DNA of 64,000 nucleotides from an uncultured Acetatifactor sp. (GTDB taxonomy: Bacteria; Bacillota; Clostridia; Lachnospirales; Lachnospiraceae). Positions 8,834 to 17,989 of this stretch are shown here, piece after piece. Position 1 is the first letter of the stretch; each line of letters begins with the position of its first letter. The stretch is from positions 7,228 to 71,227 of the forward strand of contig CAJTVB010000019.1 in NCBI GenBank assembly GCA_910579755.1, written 5' to 3'. The notes below the pieces were generated by a model that searched no databases, was not told the DNA's origin, and saw nothing but the letters and a program-made list of their open reading frames with translations. The position numbers and the translations under genes are program-made.

Positions 8834-10126
8834 TCAACCCGTCTTCAGCTTAAACTTCTGGAAATCTTTTTCTGTCTGGACAACCTCAATCTGGGCCCCC
8901 AGCCCCTGGAGCTTCACGTGAAAATCCTCATAGCCCCGCTCGATATATTTAATGGCATCCATAATAGTGTCGCCCTCCGCTGCCAGGGCCGCGATCACCA
9001 GGGCTGCTCCTGCCCTCAGATCCGGCGCCGAAATACTGGCTCCGGTATATTTTTCCACACCGTCGATAATAGCGGTATTTCCTTCTACCTTAATATTGGC
9101 GCCCATTCTGGTAAGCTCGTCCACATACTTAAAACGGTTCTCAAAAATACTTTCCGTTACGATGCTGGTTCCCCGGGACATAGCCAGCGCCACCGTGATC
9201 TGGGGCTGCATATCCGTGGGAAAGCCCGGATAGGGAAGAGTCTTTACCTGGGTATGACGAAGGGGCTTGGAAGCCACCACCCGGATACAGTCGTCCGCCT
9301 CCTCCACCTCGCACCCTATTTCCCTCAGCTTTGCGGTAATGGATTCCAAATGCTTGGGGATTACATTCTTTACAGTCACATCCCCCTTGGTTACGGCGGC
9401 GGCAAACATAAACGTCCCCGCCTCGATCTGATCAGGGATAATGGTATACTCCGTTCCGTGGAGCCGGGAAACTCCTTTGATGCGGATCACATCCGTTCCC
9501 GCTCCCTTAATATTCGCACCCATGCTGTTCAGAAAATTGGCCAGATCCACCACATGAGGCTCCTTGGCGGCATTCTCAATGATGGTCATGCCTTCTGCCA
9601 TGGCAGCTGCCATCATCACATTGATGGTTGCTCCCACACTGACCACATCCATATAAATATGGCTTCCTGTCAGACGCTCCGCCGTGGCTCTGATCAGTCC
9701 ATGCCGGATGGACACATCGGCTCCCAGCGCCCGAAAGCCCTTGATATGCTGATCAATGGCACGGCAGCCAATGTCGCAGCCCCCGGGAAGCGCTACCTCC
9801 GCATGCTTATATTTTCCCAAAAGAGCCCCCAGCAGATAATAGGAAGCCCGGATCTTTTTGATCCCCTCGCTGTCCACTGTCAGACTGTTGATATTGCCTG
9901 CATTCAGAATCACACTATGGCGTCCCGTGGACTTTATCATAACTCCGATGCTCTGCATGGCATCCAGCAAAACCTTCGTATCCCGGACATCCGGCATATT
10001 TTCTATATATACCGTCTCGTCCGTCATGGCAGAAGCCGCAAGAATCGGAAGGGCAGCATTTTTGGCGCCTCCGATCTCCACGTCACCCACCAGCGGATTT
10101 CCGCCTTTGATCGCATATTGTTCCAT
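8834..10126 (-). CDS. murA: UDP-N-acetylglucosamine 1-carboxyvinyltransferase
   Basis: Transfers enolpyruvate from phosphoenolpyruvate to UDP-N-acetylglucosamine, the first committed step of peptidoglycan synthesis. The 430-residue product shows GGAKNAALPIL near the N-terminus (catalytic lysine 22) and ALPGGCDIGCRAID with the cysteine at 117, the residue that forms the phosphoenolpyruvate adduct and is the fosfomycin target in this family. The C-terminal half repeats the alpha/beta barrel (GYEDFHVKLQGLGA). The ATG at 10126 follows AGAGGT. Many Bacillota carry two MurA paralogues; which one this is cannot be decided here. Confidence 0.96.
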   Translation of the reverse strand: MEQYAIKGGNPLVGDVEIGGAKNAALPILAASAMTDETVYIENMPDVRDTKVLLDAMQSIGVMIKSTGRHSVILNAGNINSLTVDSEGIKKIRASYYLLGALLGKYKHAEVALPGGCDIGCRAIDQHIKGFRALGADVSIRHGLIRATAERLTGSHIYMDVVSVGATINVMMAAAMAEGMTIIENAAKEPHVVDLANFLNSMGANIKGAGTDVIRIKGVSRLHGTEYTIIPDQIEAGTFMFAAAVTKGDVTVKNVIPKHLESITAKLREIGCEVEEADDCIRVVASKPLRHTQVKTLPYPGFPTDMQPQITVALAMSRGTSIVTESIFENRFKYVDELTRMGANIKVEGNTAIIDGVEKYTGASISAPDLRAGAALVIAALAAEGDTIMDAIKYIERGYEDFHVKLQGLGAQIEVVQTEKDFQKFKLKTG

Positions 10127-10276
10127 CTATCGATACCTCTGCTAAAGGTCAGCGTCTTAATCAAAATTTAATCGAAAGGGCAGCTTTCCCCTCTGTGGGC
10201 CTTCGTTTGTCCTTTTCGTTACTACATGTTATCACATTTTCCTATATTTGTAAACAGAACACCCATTCACAGACCG

Positions 10277-11860
10277 CTACCTGTCCAAATAGTTCTCGGG
10301 ATTCACATGTGAGCCGTTGATCAGCATCTCAAAATGCAGATGAGGTCCCGAGCTGACTCCGGTATTTCCGCTGAGAGCGATCCGATCCCCCTGCTTCACA
10401 TATTGGCCCGAGCTGACAAGCACCTTGCTCAGGTGGGCATACCGTGTCTGTCTGCCGTCGATGTGGTTAATGTACACCACATATCCGTATCCGCTTCCCC
10501 AGCCGGCCTTTGCCACGGTACCGCCGCAGGAGGCATATACCGGCGTACCGGTGGCCGTCGCCCAGTCCACTCCCTTGTGATAGGTGCTGGCGCCCCTCAC
10601 AGGCGCCCGTCTGGGTCCGAAGGTGGAAGTCCTGCGTCCGCCGTAGATGGGCTTGATATAGGTGGGAGGTATCTTCGTACCCCGCTCCACCACCTTGGCC
10701 ACGGCCTCCATGACCACCTCTTCCTTCAGGATCTGTCTGGAAACTTCCTTGTCATTTACAAAGGAAACGTCTGCCACCACCTTGCGGAAGCCCGTGGAAG
10801 GCTTCTGCCGCACCACTTCCTGATTGGTGAACCAGTCGTCGTTTTCTATATACTCTATTTCCGCATCATAATATTCCTCATAATACCTCTGCTCCACCCT
10901 GGTCACAGAAAGCTCCGGCTCCGGAACGGTAATGATCAGCTTCTGGCCGATCTGCAGAGTGGAGTTGATGCTTTCCAGACTGTCGTTCATCTCCACGATT
11001 CTGTCCATGGGAATATTCACCCGGATGGCGATCTCAGACAGCGTATCCCCGGACACCACCTCATATTCACCGGGCACCTCCTGCTCCTTAATCACCTGAT
11101 CTATGGCCACTTCAAGAGATGTCAGCTGATTTTCCGGCAGGTAAGTCTCCACTACCTCCACTTCCTCAGCAAAATCCATGGTCAGGATTCCCTGCTCATA
11201 GTCCTCAAACTCCATTTCACCGTCTCCGGTATCTTCCGGATTACCCATCAGCGCAAGAGCAGGCTCAATTCCTGCGTCCATCCGATAATCCGTCTCCTCC
11301 TCTTCCTCCCTGAGGGAGTTGTCCACAATGTTGGTAGTAAAAGCACTGAATTCCCGGAGCGTATCATGCTTAAGCTCCACGGAGAACTTCTCCCCGCCGC
11401 CATATTTGTTGATGGCCGCCTGCAGCAGACTGACCACGTCGTCTATGCTGGCCAGGTTCACCAAATAATCATTTACCTTCATGGTGTAAGAACGATGCAG
11501 GGATTCGCGGATGCTTCCCTTCAGCGCACTTTCCATGTTTTTAATTACATCCTCCTCATCGTCAACAGCTCCCCAGAGCACCTCCTCGCCCACAATGCCC
11601 ATATCAGCCGTCATGAACATCAGCTCGCTGCTGGCAGAAGCCACGTTCCTGCGGGCCTGGATTAAAAGCTCCTCCGCCTTATCCCGCTCCCCTACGGTTC
11701 CCACTGTCTGGCCGTTCAGCATTATATGAAAGTAATTTTCTCCCGTCTTTTCAAAAGGTGTGTATCCCTTCAGAAACAGCATGCATCCGAACAGGGTAAA
11801 CAGTGTAGTTTTAATATATGTAAATTTGTATTTTTTATAATTAATATTATTTTTCTTCAT
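10277..11860 (-). CDS. M23 peptidoglycan endopeptidase with LysM and G5 domains
   Basis: Predicted cell-surface peptidase acting on peptidoglycan cross-links. Of 527 residues, a basic N-terminus and one hydrophobic segment (about 14-32) give a membrane anchor or uncleaved signal. A long acidic region follows, then LysM (264-313, EVVSGDTLSEIAIRV), a G5-like domain (about 315-395) and an M23 domain (about 405-525). The zinc and catalytic residues are present: H428 and D432 in HKGVDWA, H476, and H507/H509 in PHLHFE. So it should be active, unlike the degenerate M23 proteins of some division complexes. A divergent promoter region of 146 nt separates it from the Y-family polymerase gene. Confidence 0.92.
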   Translation of the reverse strand: MKKNNINYKKYKFTYIKTTLFTLFGCMLFLKGYTPFEKTGENYFHIMLNGQTVGTVGERDKAEELLIQARRNVASASSELMFMTADMGIVGEEVLWGAVDDEEDVIKNMESALKGSIRESLHRSYTMKVNDYLVNLASIDDVVSLLQAAINKYGGGEKFSVELKHDTLREFSAFTTNIVDNSLREEEEETDYRMDAGIEPALALMGNPEDTGDGEMEFEDYEQGILTMDFAEEVEVVETYLPENQLTSLEVAIDQVIKEQEVPGEYEVVSGDTLSEIAIRVNIPMDRIVEMNDSLESINSTLQIGQKLIITVPEPELSVTRVEQRYYEEYYDAEIEYIENDDWFTNQEVVRQKPSTGFRKVVADVSFVNDKEVSRQILKEEVVMEAVAKVVERGTKIPPTYIKPIYGGRRTSTFGPRRAPVRGASTYHKGVDWATATGTPVYASCGGTVAKAGWGSGYGYVVYINHIDGRQTRYAHLSKVLVSSGQYVKQGDRIALSGNTGVSSGPHLHFEMLINGSHVNPENYLDR

Positions 11861-11936
11861 CGTTCTTCCATTTATTTAATAATTTTGTAACAACTCGTAA
11901 CAAATCCACAATCTATTCTAACAGCATTTTAGGGGC

Positions 11937-11965
11937 TTGTAAAGTAAGTTTTCCCCGGATATAGT
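11937..11965 (+). promoter_or_regulatory. Promoter of the Y-family polymerase gene
   Basis: TTGTAA and TATAGT are separated by 17 nt, about 40 nt upstream of the gene start, a good vegetative sigma-A type match. No clear LexA-type box was seen next to it. Confidence 0.5.
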
Positions 11966-12006
11966 AAAGATAACAACTATGATGCAATTTTTTTGGAGGA
12001 CATGCC

Positions 12007-13218
12007 ATGAATACACCCGTTTTTTTTCATATTGATGTAAACTCTGCATTTCTCAGCTGGACAGCCCTGGCTCTTTTAGAAGCAGGCAGCAATACGGATC
12101 TGCGGCAAATCCCTTCCATCATAGGCGGCGACATGAGCACCCGCCACGGCGTGGTTCTGGCCAAATCCATTCCGGCCAAGGCTTACGGCATCGTCACTGG
12201 GGAGCCAGTGGCAAACGCCTTCCGCAAATGTCCAGGCCTGGTTACCTCTCCCCCGGATCACGAGCTTTATCACAAAAGAAGCCGCGAAATGATCGCGTAT
12301 CTGGCCGGCGTCTGTCCTGATCTGGAGCAGGTCAGCATTGATGAATGCTATATGGATTATGCCCCCATTTCCCATAATTATGCATCTCCTGAGAGGGCCG
12401 CCGCTCTGATCAAGGACACCATACGCGAAAAATTCGGGTTCACAGTCAATGTGGGAATCTCGGACCGGAAGGTTCTGTCTAAAATGGCCTCGGATTTTAA
12501 AAAGCCGGATCTGGTACACACTCTGTATTCTTGGGAAATCCGGGAAAAGCTTTGGCCGCTTCCCGTTTCCTCTCTGTTCATGTGCGGACGTTCCAGTGCA
12601 AATGTGCTTCGCAACCTGGGGATCCTTACCATAGGAGATCTGGCCAAAACCGATCCCTCCATTCTGGAATCTCACCTGAAAAGCCACGGACGGACGCTGT
12701 GGGACTATGCCAACGGCCAGGACAGCTCCGGCATCTTTTCCGAACCTGCAAAGGCAAAAGGAATCGGAAATTCCGTCACTCTGTCCGCCGACGCCGTCAC
12801 CCGTGAGGAAGCGGCCAGATTTCTGTTGAAGCTTTCGGAATCAGTGGCCGGGAGGCTTCGGGACTCTCACCAGCTGGCAGGGCTTGTGTGCACCGAAATC
12901 AAGTACAACACCTTCCGCTCCGTGTCCCACCAGACAGTGCTGGACGCCCCCACCGACTCCACCGATCAGATATACCGGCAGGCCTGCGCTTTGTTTGACG
13001 AGCTGTGGGACGGCACTCCCATACGGCTGTTGGGCATTCGCACCGGCCGTCTGGCAGAGGAAACGGATCCCATACAGCTCAGCCTGTTTGACCTTGATTT
13101 TTCCGTTTCCGAAAAGCAGCGCAAGCTGGATGCGGCACTGGACCAGATCCGCCGCCGTTTCGGCCAGGATGCCATAAAAAGAGGGAGCCTCGTGGACTCC
13201 CCCCATTCTGATCTGTAA
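12007..13218 (+). CDS. Y-family DNA polymerase (DinB/UmuC-like)
   Basis: Translesion polymerase of 403 residues. The palm motifs are intact: HIDVNSAFLSW with D10, and QVSIDECYMDY with D112 and E113, which hold the catalytic metals. Thumb and little-finger regions follow (ILTIGDLAKTDP helix-hairpin-helix). The ATG lies 8 nt after TTGGAGGA, and a 17-nt-spaced promoter lies upstream. The 30-residue segment after the palm start (SNTDLRQIPSIIGGD) resembles the UmuC/DinB branch common in Clostridia rather than E. coli Pol IV. The gene stands alone between convergent and divergent neighbours, so it is probably its own transcription unit. Confidence 0.93.
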   Translation: MNTPVFFHIDVNSAFLSWTALALLEAGSNTDLRQIPSIIGGDMSTRHGVVLAKSIPAKAYGIVTGEPVANAFRKCPGLVTSPPDHELYHKRSREMIAYLAGVCPDLEQVSIDECYMDYAPISHNYASPERAAALIKDTIREKFGFTVNVGISDRKVLSKMASDFKKPDLVHTLYSWEIREKLWPLPVSSLFMCGRSSANVLRNLGILTIGDLAKTDPSILESHLKSHGRTLWDYANGQDSSGIFSEPAKAKGIGNSVTLSADAVTREEAARFLLKLSESVAGRLRDSHQLAGLVCTEIKYNTFRSVSHQTVLDAPTDSTDQIYRQACALFDELWDGTPIRLLGIRTGRLAEETDPIQLSLFDLDFSVSEKQRKLDAALDQIRRRFGQDAIKRGSLVDSPHSDL

Positions 13219-13261
13219 GCGCCTGCACTTTCCCTGCCATGGCAATCATACCCCGAAAGCA

Positions 13262-13858
13262 TTACGTCCTCTTACATTTTCTTCCGTTCCCAGGCTTTTT
13301 ACGAATGCTGTAGCCAAAGGTTCCCAGCTGTTCCCCACAAGCCAGGTACGCACCGTGGGAATAGACCACAGGCTCCGCCTTCTCCAGGCAGAATCTGCGG
13401 TTTTCGTCCATATACCGATCATCCGCATGAACGGCTTCCACCTGTGCCAAAAACAGATCGTGGGAGCCCAGCGGAATAATCTCCTTCACCCTGCACTCAA
13501 TGTTTACAGGGCTTTCTCCGATCAAAGGAGCGCTGACACCGGAAGCCTGAAGAGGCGTCAATCCAAGCTCTCCAAATTTGTCCACGTCCCGTCCGCTCTT
13601 CACCCCGCAGTAATCCGCAGCCCGGACCAGCTCCCGGGTAGTCAGGTTCACAACAAACTCTCCTGTTTCTTTCAATATAGAATAGGAGTATCTCTCGGGA
13701 CGCACCGAAATACTCACCATAGGCGGGGAGGTGCATACCGTCCCCGCCCAGGCAATGGTAATAATATTGTTTTTCCCATTCCGGTCTGCCAGACTTACCA
13801 TGACCACCGGCAGAGGATACAGCATGTTTCCCGGCTTCCATATCTCCTTTGCCATCAC
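13262..13858 (-). CDS. Flavin reductase-like / FMN-binding split-barrel protein
   Basis: The 198-residue product belongs to the flavin reductase-like family (FMN-binding split barrel), which transfers electrons from NAD(P)H to flavin or stores FMN. Visible features are PLPVVMVSLAD near the N-terminus, NIITIAWAGTVCTSPPMVSISV, RYSYSILKETGEFVVNLTT and CGVKSGRDVDKFGELGLTP, the usual order of conserved blocks. The start is GTG at 13858 or the next codon, ATG at 13855; no strong ribosome site distinguishes them. It starts 15 nt after the upstream coiled-coil gene, so the two are likely co-transcribed. The physiological partner is unknown. Confidence 0.88.
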   Translation of the reverse strand: MMAKEIWKPGNMLYPLPVVMVSLADRNGKNNIITIAWAGTVCTSPPMVSISVRPERYSYSILKETGEFVVNLTTRELVRAADYCGVKSGRDVDKFGELGLTPLQASGVSAPLIGESPVNIECRVKEIIPLGSHDLFLAQVEAVHADDRYMDENRRFCLEKAEPVVYSHGAYLACGEQLGTFGYSIRKKPGNGRKCKRT

Positions 13859-13873
13859 CCGTACCGCCCTGTT

Positions 13874-14464
13874 CTAAAAAAATTTGATGTTAAGCAGATT
13901 CAAAAGCTGCATTGCCGCTCCCGCCAAAGATATCACCAGCGCGGCAATGGAAATTCCCAGCACAGCCTTCAGCCTGCCTGTCTGCGCTTTGACAGCCGCT
14001 TCCTGCTTTCGGTTTTCTTCCACCACCACGGATTGTACGTTCCGGTAAACCTTCACACACTCTTTATGGACGCTGTCATTCAGCATATTCCATTTATCTT
14101 CCATCCGGACGCCGTCCTGCTCCGCCCGCTCTGAAAGCTCCTTCTCCAAGGCATCCCTGAGCTCTTCCAGCTGCTGGGTCAATATGATGGGGATCTGTTC
14201 CAGGGTCGAGTTGTCCAGCTGCACGGCCCGGATCCTTCCGATCCCCTCCTCCACCAGATGGCTGATCCTTTCCGCCTCCACCGGGGGCGCCTGAATCCGG
14301 CCTTCTGCCTCTTCGATAAGCTTCCCAAGCTTTTCCAGACAGTCGTTATATTCCTGCAGCTGATTTTTCAGTCTGTTCAGCTCCTCCGTATCCGCCGCTG
14401 TATTTGCCTTAATGATCTCCTGCGCTGTCAGCTTCTGTGCCAGCTTGTCCATAAACATATCCAT
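13874..14464 (-). CDS. Coiled-coil protein with C-terminal membrane anchor
   Basis: No family recognised. The 196-residue product is mostly predicted coiled coil, rich in E, K, Q and L (for example LNRLKNQLQEYNDCLEKLGK), with one hydrophobic segment near the C-terminus (AVLGISIAALVISLAGAA) and a short tail (LLNLLNIKFF), so it is probably tail-anchored with the coil in the cytoplasm. The ATG at 14464 is chosen because AGGGGG lies 6 nt upstream; an in-frame ATG 24 nt earlier overlaps that site. It precedes the flavin reductase gene by 15 nt. Similar small coiled-coil anchors accompany mobilisation or motility genes elsewhere, but nothing here shows that. Confidence 0.7.
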   Translation of the reverse strand: MDMFMDKLAQKLTAQEIIKANTAADTEELNRLKNQLQEYNDCLEKLGKLIEEAEGRIQAPPVEAERISHLVEEGIGRIRAVQLDNSTLEQIPIILTQQLEELRDALEKELSERAEQDGVRMEDKWNMLNDSVHKECVKVYRNVQSVVVEENRKQEAAVKAQTGRLKAVLGISIAALVISLAGAAMQLLNLLNIKFF

Positions 14465-14642
14465 GCTTAACCCCCTCGCCTGCATCAACTATACCATGAC
14501 GCCGGCGATTTTCTGCTCTTCCTGAAAATTAAACAATAAACGCAAAATCATCTTACCATAAATTGCAGCATATGACAACAAAAGATGCACGGTTTATTTC
14601 CGGACAAGTTATAGTTCAGCGCACAACCCCCCCCTGGCGGAA

Positions 14643-16196
14643 CTACTCCGTGAACAGTGACGCCAGTACCGCCATTCCCTCCCGGCCCGGCAGCCTTACC
14701 TCCACTCTCCCGTTTACTCCCTCGGCCTGCACCTTCCGGGTCATCTCCCAGGTATCAATTATCTCGATCCTGTATTTATGGGACCGGGGAAGCTCTATGG
14801 TGTCCCGCCTGCAGCAGCGCAGATCGTAATAATACAGATAGGCCAGCTCTTTGCAGTGCCCGCTCCAGCCATGCTCGGAAGCAGAAAAAAGCATTCTGTC
14901 CGCGTAGCTCATCCGCAGGTAGCTTCCCGTAAAGTGCCGCACTTCTTCCGGCACTGTCTTCAAAATTTCTTCCTCCCTGCCTTCCGGAATATTTCGAAGC
15001 TGGTCCATACCCAGAATCAACGGCTCTATGGGGCCGGGCAGCTCCTGCATCAGCTCCTTTAAAAAAGCGATCCGCCTGGGGCTTTCCCCCTTCAGCACAC
15101 CTCCCTTGGCCCACCACAGCACATCCTCCGGATCAAGGAAGGTTTCCCCATGGGTACAGTAGGCGCCGCTTACCACCGTGCGCCAGAAACGGGCGGTCAT
15201 CTCTCTTGCGGAAATACATCCCCACATTTCCGGTATGTCGCCCTCGTAGCAGCACTCGTCGATCATCACAGGTTTTTTATAGGCTTCCCACCACATGGGA
15301 ATCCTGGTCAGCTCCTTGGTCTGAATGCTTACATGGGTCACATTTTCCCGAGAGTAATCCCACGGAGCAAAGCAGTTATGGTTGGACAGCAGGTGGCGGT
15401 ACGGGTCATTGGCCGCCACAAATTCCTCAATCTGCTGAAAATCCTCCAAAGATTTGGCAGGTGCGCACAGATCATATTCATTGGCCAGGCTCCACCATAC
15501 ATTGGGAAAGGCGGAAAGCCTGCTCAGCGCGTAATCCAGATAAACCAGATTTTCCTCCTGAGAAAGCTTCGAAAACCCCCATCTGTCGTAGGGGTGGAAC
15601 AGGATAATATCCGCCTGGATCCCCAGCTTCAAAAGCTGGGTCAGCCGCTCCTCAAAATGCCTCCAGAAAGCGATGCAGGGCCGGGTCACATCCCACCTGT
15701 CCTCTGTTTTTTCAAAAGCATAAAACTGCGGTTCATTCGCATTATAATTATAATGCTTGGGAAAAACGCAGAACCGTACCTTATTAAAGGGAGAGGACGC
15801 CAGGCTCTCCAGGCTCTGTTCGATCCGCTCCTGCTCCTGATGCATCAGAGCATATATGGTGGTGCCGAAGGGGCGGAAAAGGGTGCCGTCCGAATATGCA
15901 AAGTGCTGTTCCCGGGCCCTGACGATGCCATGAGCATCCCACACAGACCCATGCGCAGCCTCTGCCACGCACTCTTCACTTCCCTGTGCCTGAACCGCGC
16001 CGGTCACCTTCCAGCTCCAGAGCCCGGTTTTCTCCGGGAAAAAGCGCACCTTGTATACCCCGTCTCCATCGTAGAAGCCTTTCGCCTTCACCGTGGTTTC
16101 GCCGTTTGTAAAAACGGCCTCCAGGGAAACGGACGCCCATTCCTTCGTCAGTACCTCTCCCTGAAATACCAGCTCCTTCATCTCATACTGTCTCAT
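14643..16196 (-). CDS. DUF5060/DUF4038 family glycoside hydrolase
   Basis: Predicted cytoplasmic glycosidase of 517 residues. An N-terminal beta-sandwich (DUF5060: FYDGDGVYKVRFFPEKTGLW) precedes a TIM barrel of the DUF4038 clan (FRPFGTTIYALMHQ, NKVRFCVFPKHYNYNANEP, FHPYDRWGFSK, WWSLANEYDL) and a C-terminal beta domain (DUF5605-like). The glutamate in SLANEYD is the likely acid/base by analogy with clan A enzymes. DUF4038 includes GH140 apiosidases, but substrate cannot be inferred from these motifs. No signal peptide is seen. GGAGGA upstream favours the ATG at 16196. It lies just after the broken glycerol kinase gene on the same strand. Confidence 0.85.
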   Translation of the reverse strand: MRQYEMKELVFQGEVLTKEWASVSLEAVFTNGETTVKAKGFYDGDGVYKVRFFPEKTGLWSWKVTGAVQAQGSEECVAEAAHGSVWDAHGIVRAREQHFAYSDGTLFRPFGTTIYALMHQEQERIEQSLESLASSPFNKVRFCVFPKHYNYNANEPQFYAFEKTEDRWDVTRPCIAFWRHFEERLTQLLKLGIQADIILFHPYDRWGFSKLSQEENLVYLDYALSRLSAFPNVWWSLANEYDLCAPAKSLEDFQQIEEFVAANDPYRHLLSNHNCFAPWDYSRENVTHVSIQTKELTRIPMWWEAYKKPVMIDECCYEGDIPEMWGCISAREMTARFWRTVVSGAYCTHGETFLDPEDVLWWAKGGVLKGESPRRIAFLKELMQELPGPIEPLILGMDQLRNIPEGREEEILKTVPEEVRHFTGSYLRMSYADRMLFSASEHGWSGHCKELAYLYYYDLRCCRRDTIELPRSHKYRIEIIDTWEMTRKVQAEGVNGRVEVRLPGREGMAVLASLFTE

Positions 16197-16265
16197 CACA
16201 ATTGTTCCTCCTTCCGTCAACACAAGCTCTCATTTTCCCGCCTTCATCATATCCGTTCAGACAGA

Positions 16266-17325
16266 TCACCCGCCTGCCTCATTTCCTCCATGGCTCATGG
16301 CCAGCTCCACACCATGTCTCCAGCCCGCCAGCTTCTTTTCCCGTAGCCCCTTTTCCATTCCGGGCCTGTATTTCATGTCTGTTCCGTAATTCATGGACGC
16401 CTCCCCGTACAGCCCGATCCCTAAGCCTGCGGCATAGGCAGCCCCCCCATCCGGACAGCTCCTCCCGCGCGGAAACTGCCACCTCTTTTTCCAGTATATC
16501 ACATTGAAACTGCATCAGATAGTCATTTTTTGCCGCGCCGCCGTCTGCCCGAAGACATGAAACCATACATCCGGCATCCGCCTCCATAGTTCGCACCACA
16601 TCTGCAATCTGATAGGCGATACATTCCACCCCCGCACGAACCAGCTCCTTTCTTCCGGTGGATCGGGTTATACCAGTAAAAAGCCCCTCGGCGCAGCTGT
16701 CCCAATAGGGCGCTCCCAGGCCCGTAAACGCCGGGATCAGGTACAGGCCGTCATCCGGATCCGCCTGCCTGCACAGCGCTTCGGTCTCCTCCGGAGAAGC
16801 AATCAGCCCCGCATTGTCCTTCATCCAGGAAACCACTGCGCCGGCATAGTTGATATTTCCCTCCAGCACATATTCCACCCTCCCCCGCAGCCCCCAGGCC
16901 AGGGAGGTCACCAGTCCATGGCTGCTTACCGCCGGCCTTTCCCCGGTCTGCATCATGACCGAGGAGCCGGTTCCATAAGTGGCCTTACACATTCCCGGCA
17001 GCAGGCATCCCTGTCCCAGCAGTGCGCCGTGGGAATCCCCCAGCACTCCGTGTATGGGAACAGGCTTCGGCAGAAAGCCCTCCAGATCCGTATATCCAAA
17101 GCAATCGTCCGAAGCCTGTACCCGGGGAAGAATTCCGGGGTCAATACCAAACAGGGCACAGATCTCCTGATCCCACTTCTTTTCATAAATATTATAAAGC
17201 TGCGTCCGGGAGGCATTGGAGTAATCCGTTAAATAGGATTTTCCCCCTGTAAGGCGATACACCAGCCAGGTGTCCATGGTTCCCAGCGCCAATAGGCCCT
17301 CTGTTTCCCCGCCTTCTCCGAAGTG
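16266..17325 (-). pseudogene. glpK: Glycerol kinase remnant: 5' end lost, C-terminal frameshift
   Basis: FGGY-family glycerol kinase sequence beginning only at LALGTMDTWLVYRLTGG, the middle of the enzyme; roughly the first 150 residues, including the N-terminal ATP and substrate motifs, are absent. The remainder is recognisable (YGTGSSVMMQTG, YVLEGNINYAGAVVSWMKDN, PAFTGLGAPYWD, RADGGAAKNDYLMQFQ). At a run of seven C on the plus strand (16442-16448) the frame shifts. Reading six restores SGWGAAYAAGLGIGLYGE and the true end at 16266. So there are two lesions, a large 5' deletion and a one-base insertion in a homopolymer. The 5' break abuts a LacI remnant in the opposite orientation at about 17,330. 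Confidence 0.9.
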
Positions 17326-17334
17326 CCCCCAGCG

Positions 17335-17983
17335 GAACCATACAGTTTATTATCTATCGAAAAAACGGCGCCGTGGTAGGAGACACCCCTTCTTCTCCCA
17401 GCTTTCCGAGGGCATCGACACCGGCTGCCGGCAGGCCAGTTATTTTCTGAATATCACTTATCTATATGAGGATGATAACCTGCCAAACCAGCTGTCAAAG
17501 CTTCTGGCGCCCGGATGCCGGGGAATTATCCTGCTGGGCACCGAGATGGACGAGCACGCCTTTGCGCCTTTTCTCACCCTTCCCGTTCCGATCGTTGTGC
17601 TGGACACCTTTTTCGAGGGAATCAGCGCCAATTATGTACAGATCGCCAATGTGCAGGGCGCTTTTCTGGCCGCCGGCCACCTGATTCGGAAATACCGGAC
17701 CCAGCCCGGCTATCTGCGCTCATCCTATCCCATAGGCAATTTTTCGGAACGGGCGGACGGCTTTTACAAAGCAATCCGCAAAAACGGCATGCCCGCCTCA
17801 AAATCACCGGTCCACACTCTTTCGCCCTCCATGGAGGGCGCTTATGAAGACATGCGGGAGCTTCTCCGTCAGGGAGAAGCCCCTGCCCGCTGCTATTTCG
17901 CGGACAACGACCTGATCGCCGACAAAAACGCCTCTCCCGTGAAAATAGAAATCGAAACCTCACTGGTGCTGCGTCAGTCCTGA
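17335..17983 (+). pseudogene. LacI-family regulator remnant, N-terminus and core segment lost
   Basis: Recognisable as the ligand-binding half of a LacI/GalR regulator: QFIIYRKNGAVVGDT, then QLSEGIDTGCRQASYFLN, LLAPGCRGIILLGTEMDE, PIVVLDTFFEGISANYVQ and GHLIRKYRTQPGYLRSS. The DNA-binding helix-turn-helix is missing. A frameshift lies in CACCCCTTC at about 17,380; one more C would join the two frames. Near the end, CYFADNDLIAD jumps directly to SPVKIEIETSLVLRQS, so roughly 70 residues of the second lobe are deleted in frame. Three lesions make function impossible. It is fused head to head with the glpK remnant. Confidence 0.85.
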
Positions 17984-17989
17984 AGCCCC

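Noticed and set aside
8831..10171. A 446-codon open frame on the plus strand
   Set aside because: Antisense to murA, with no domain or ribosome site.
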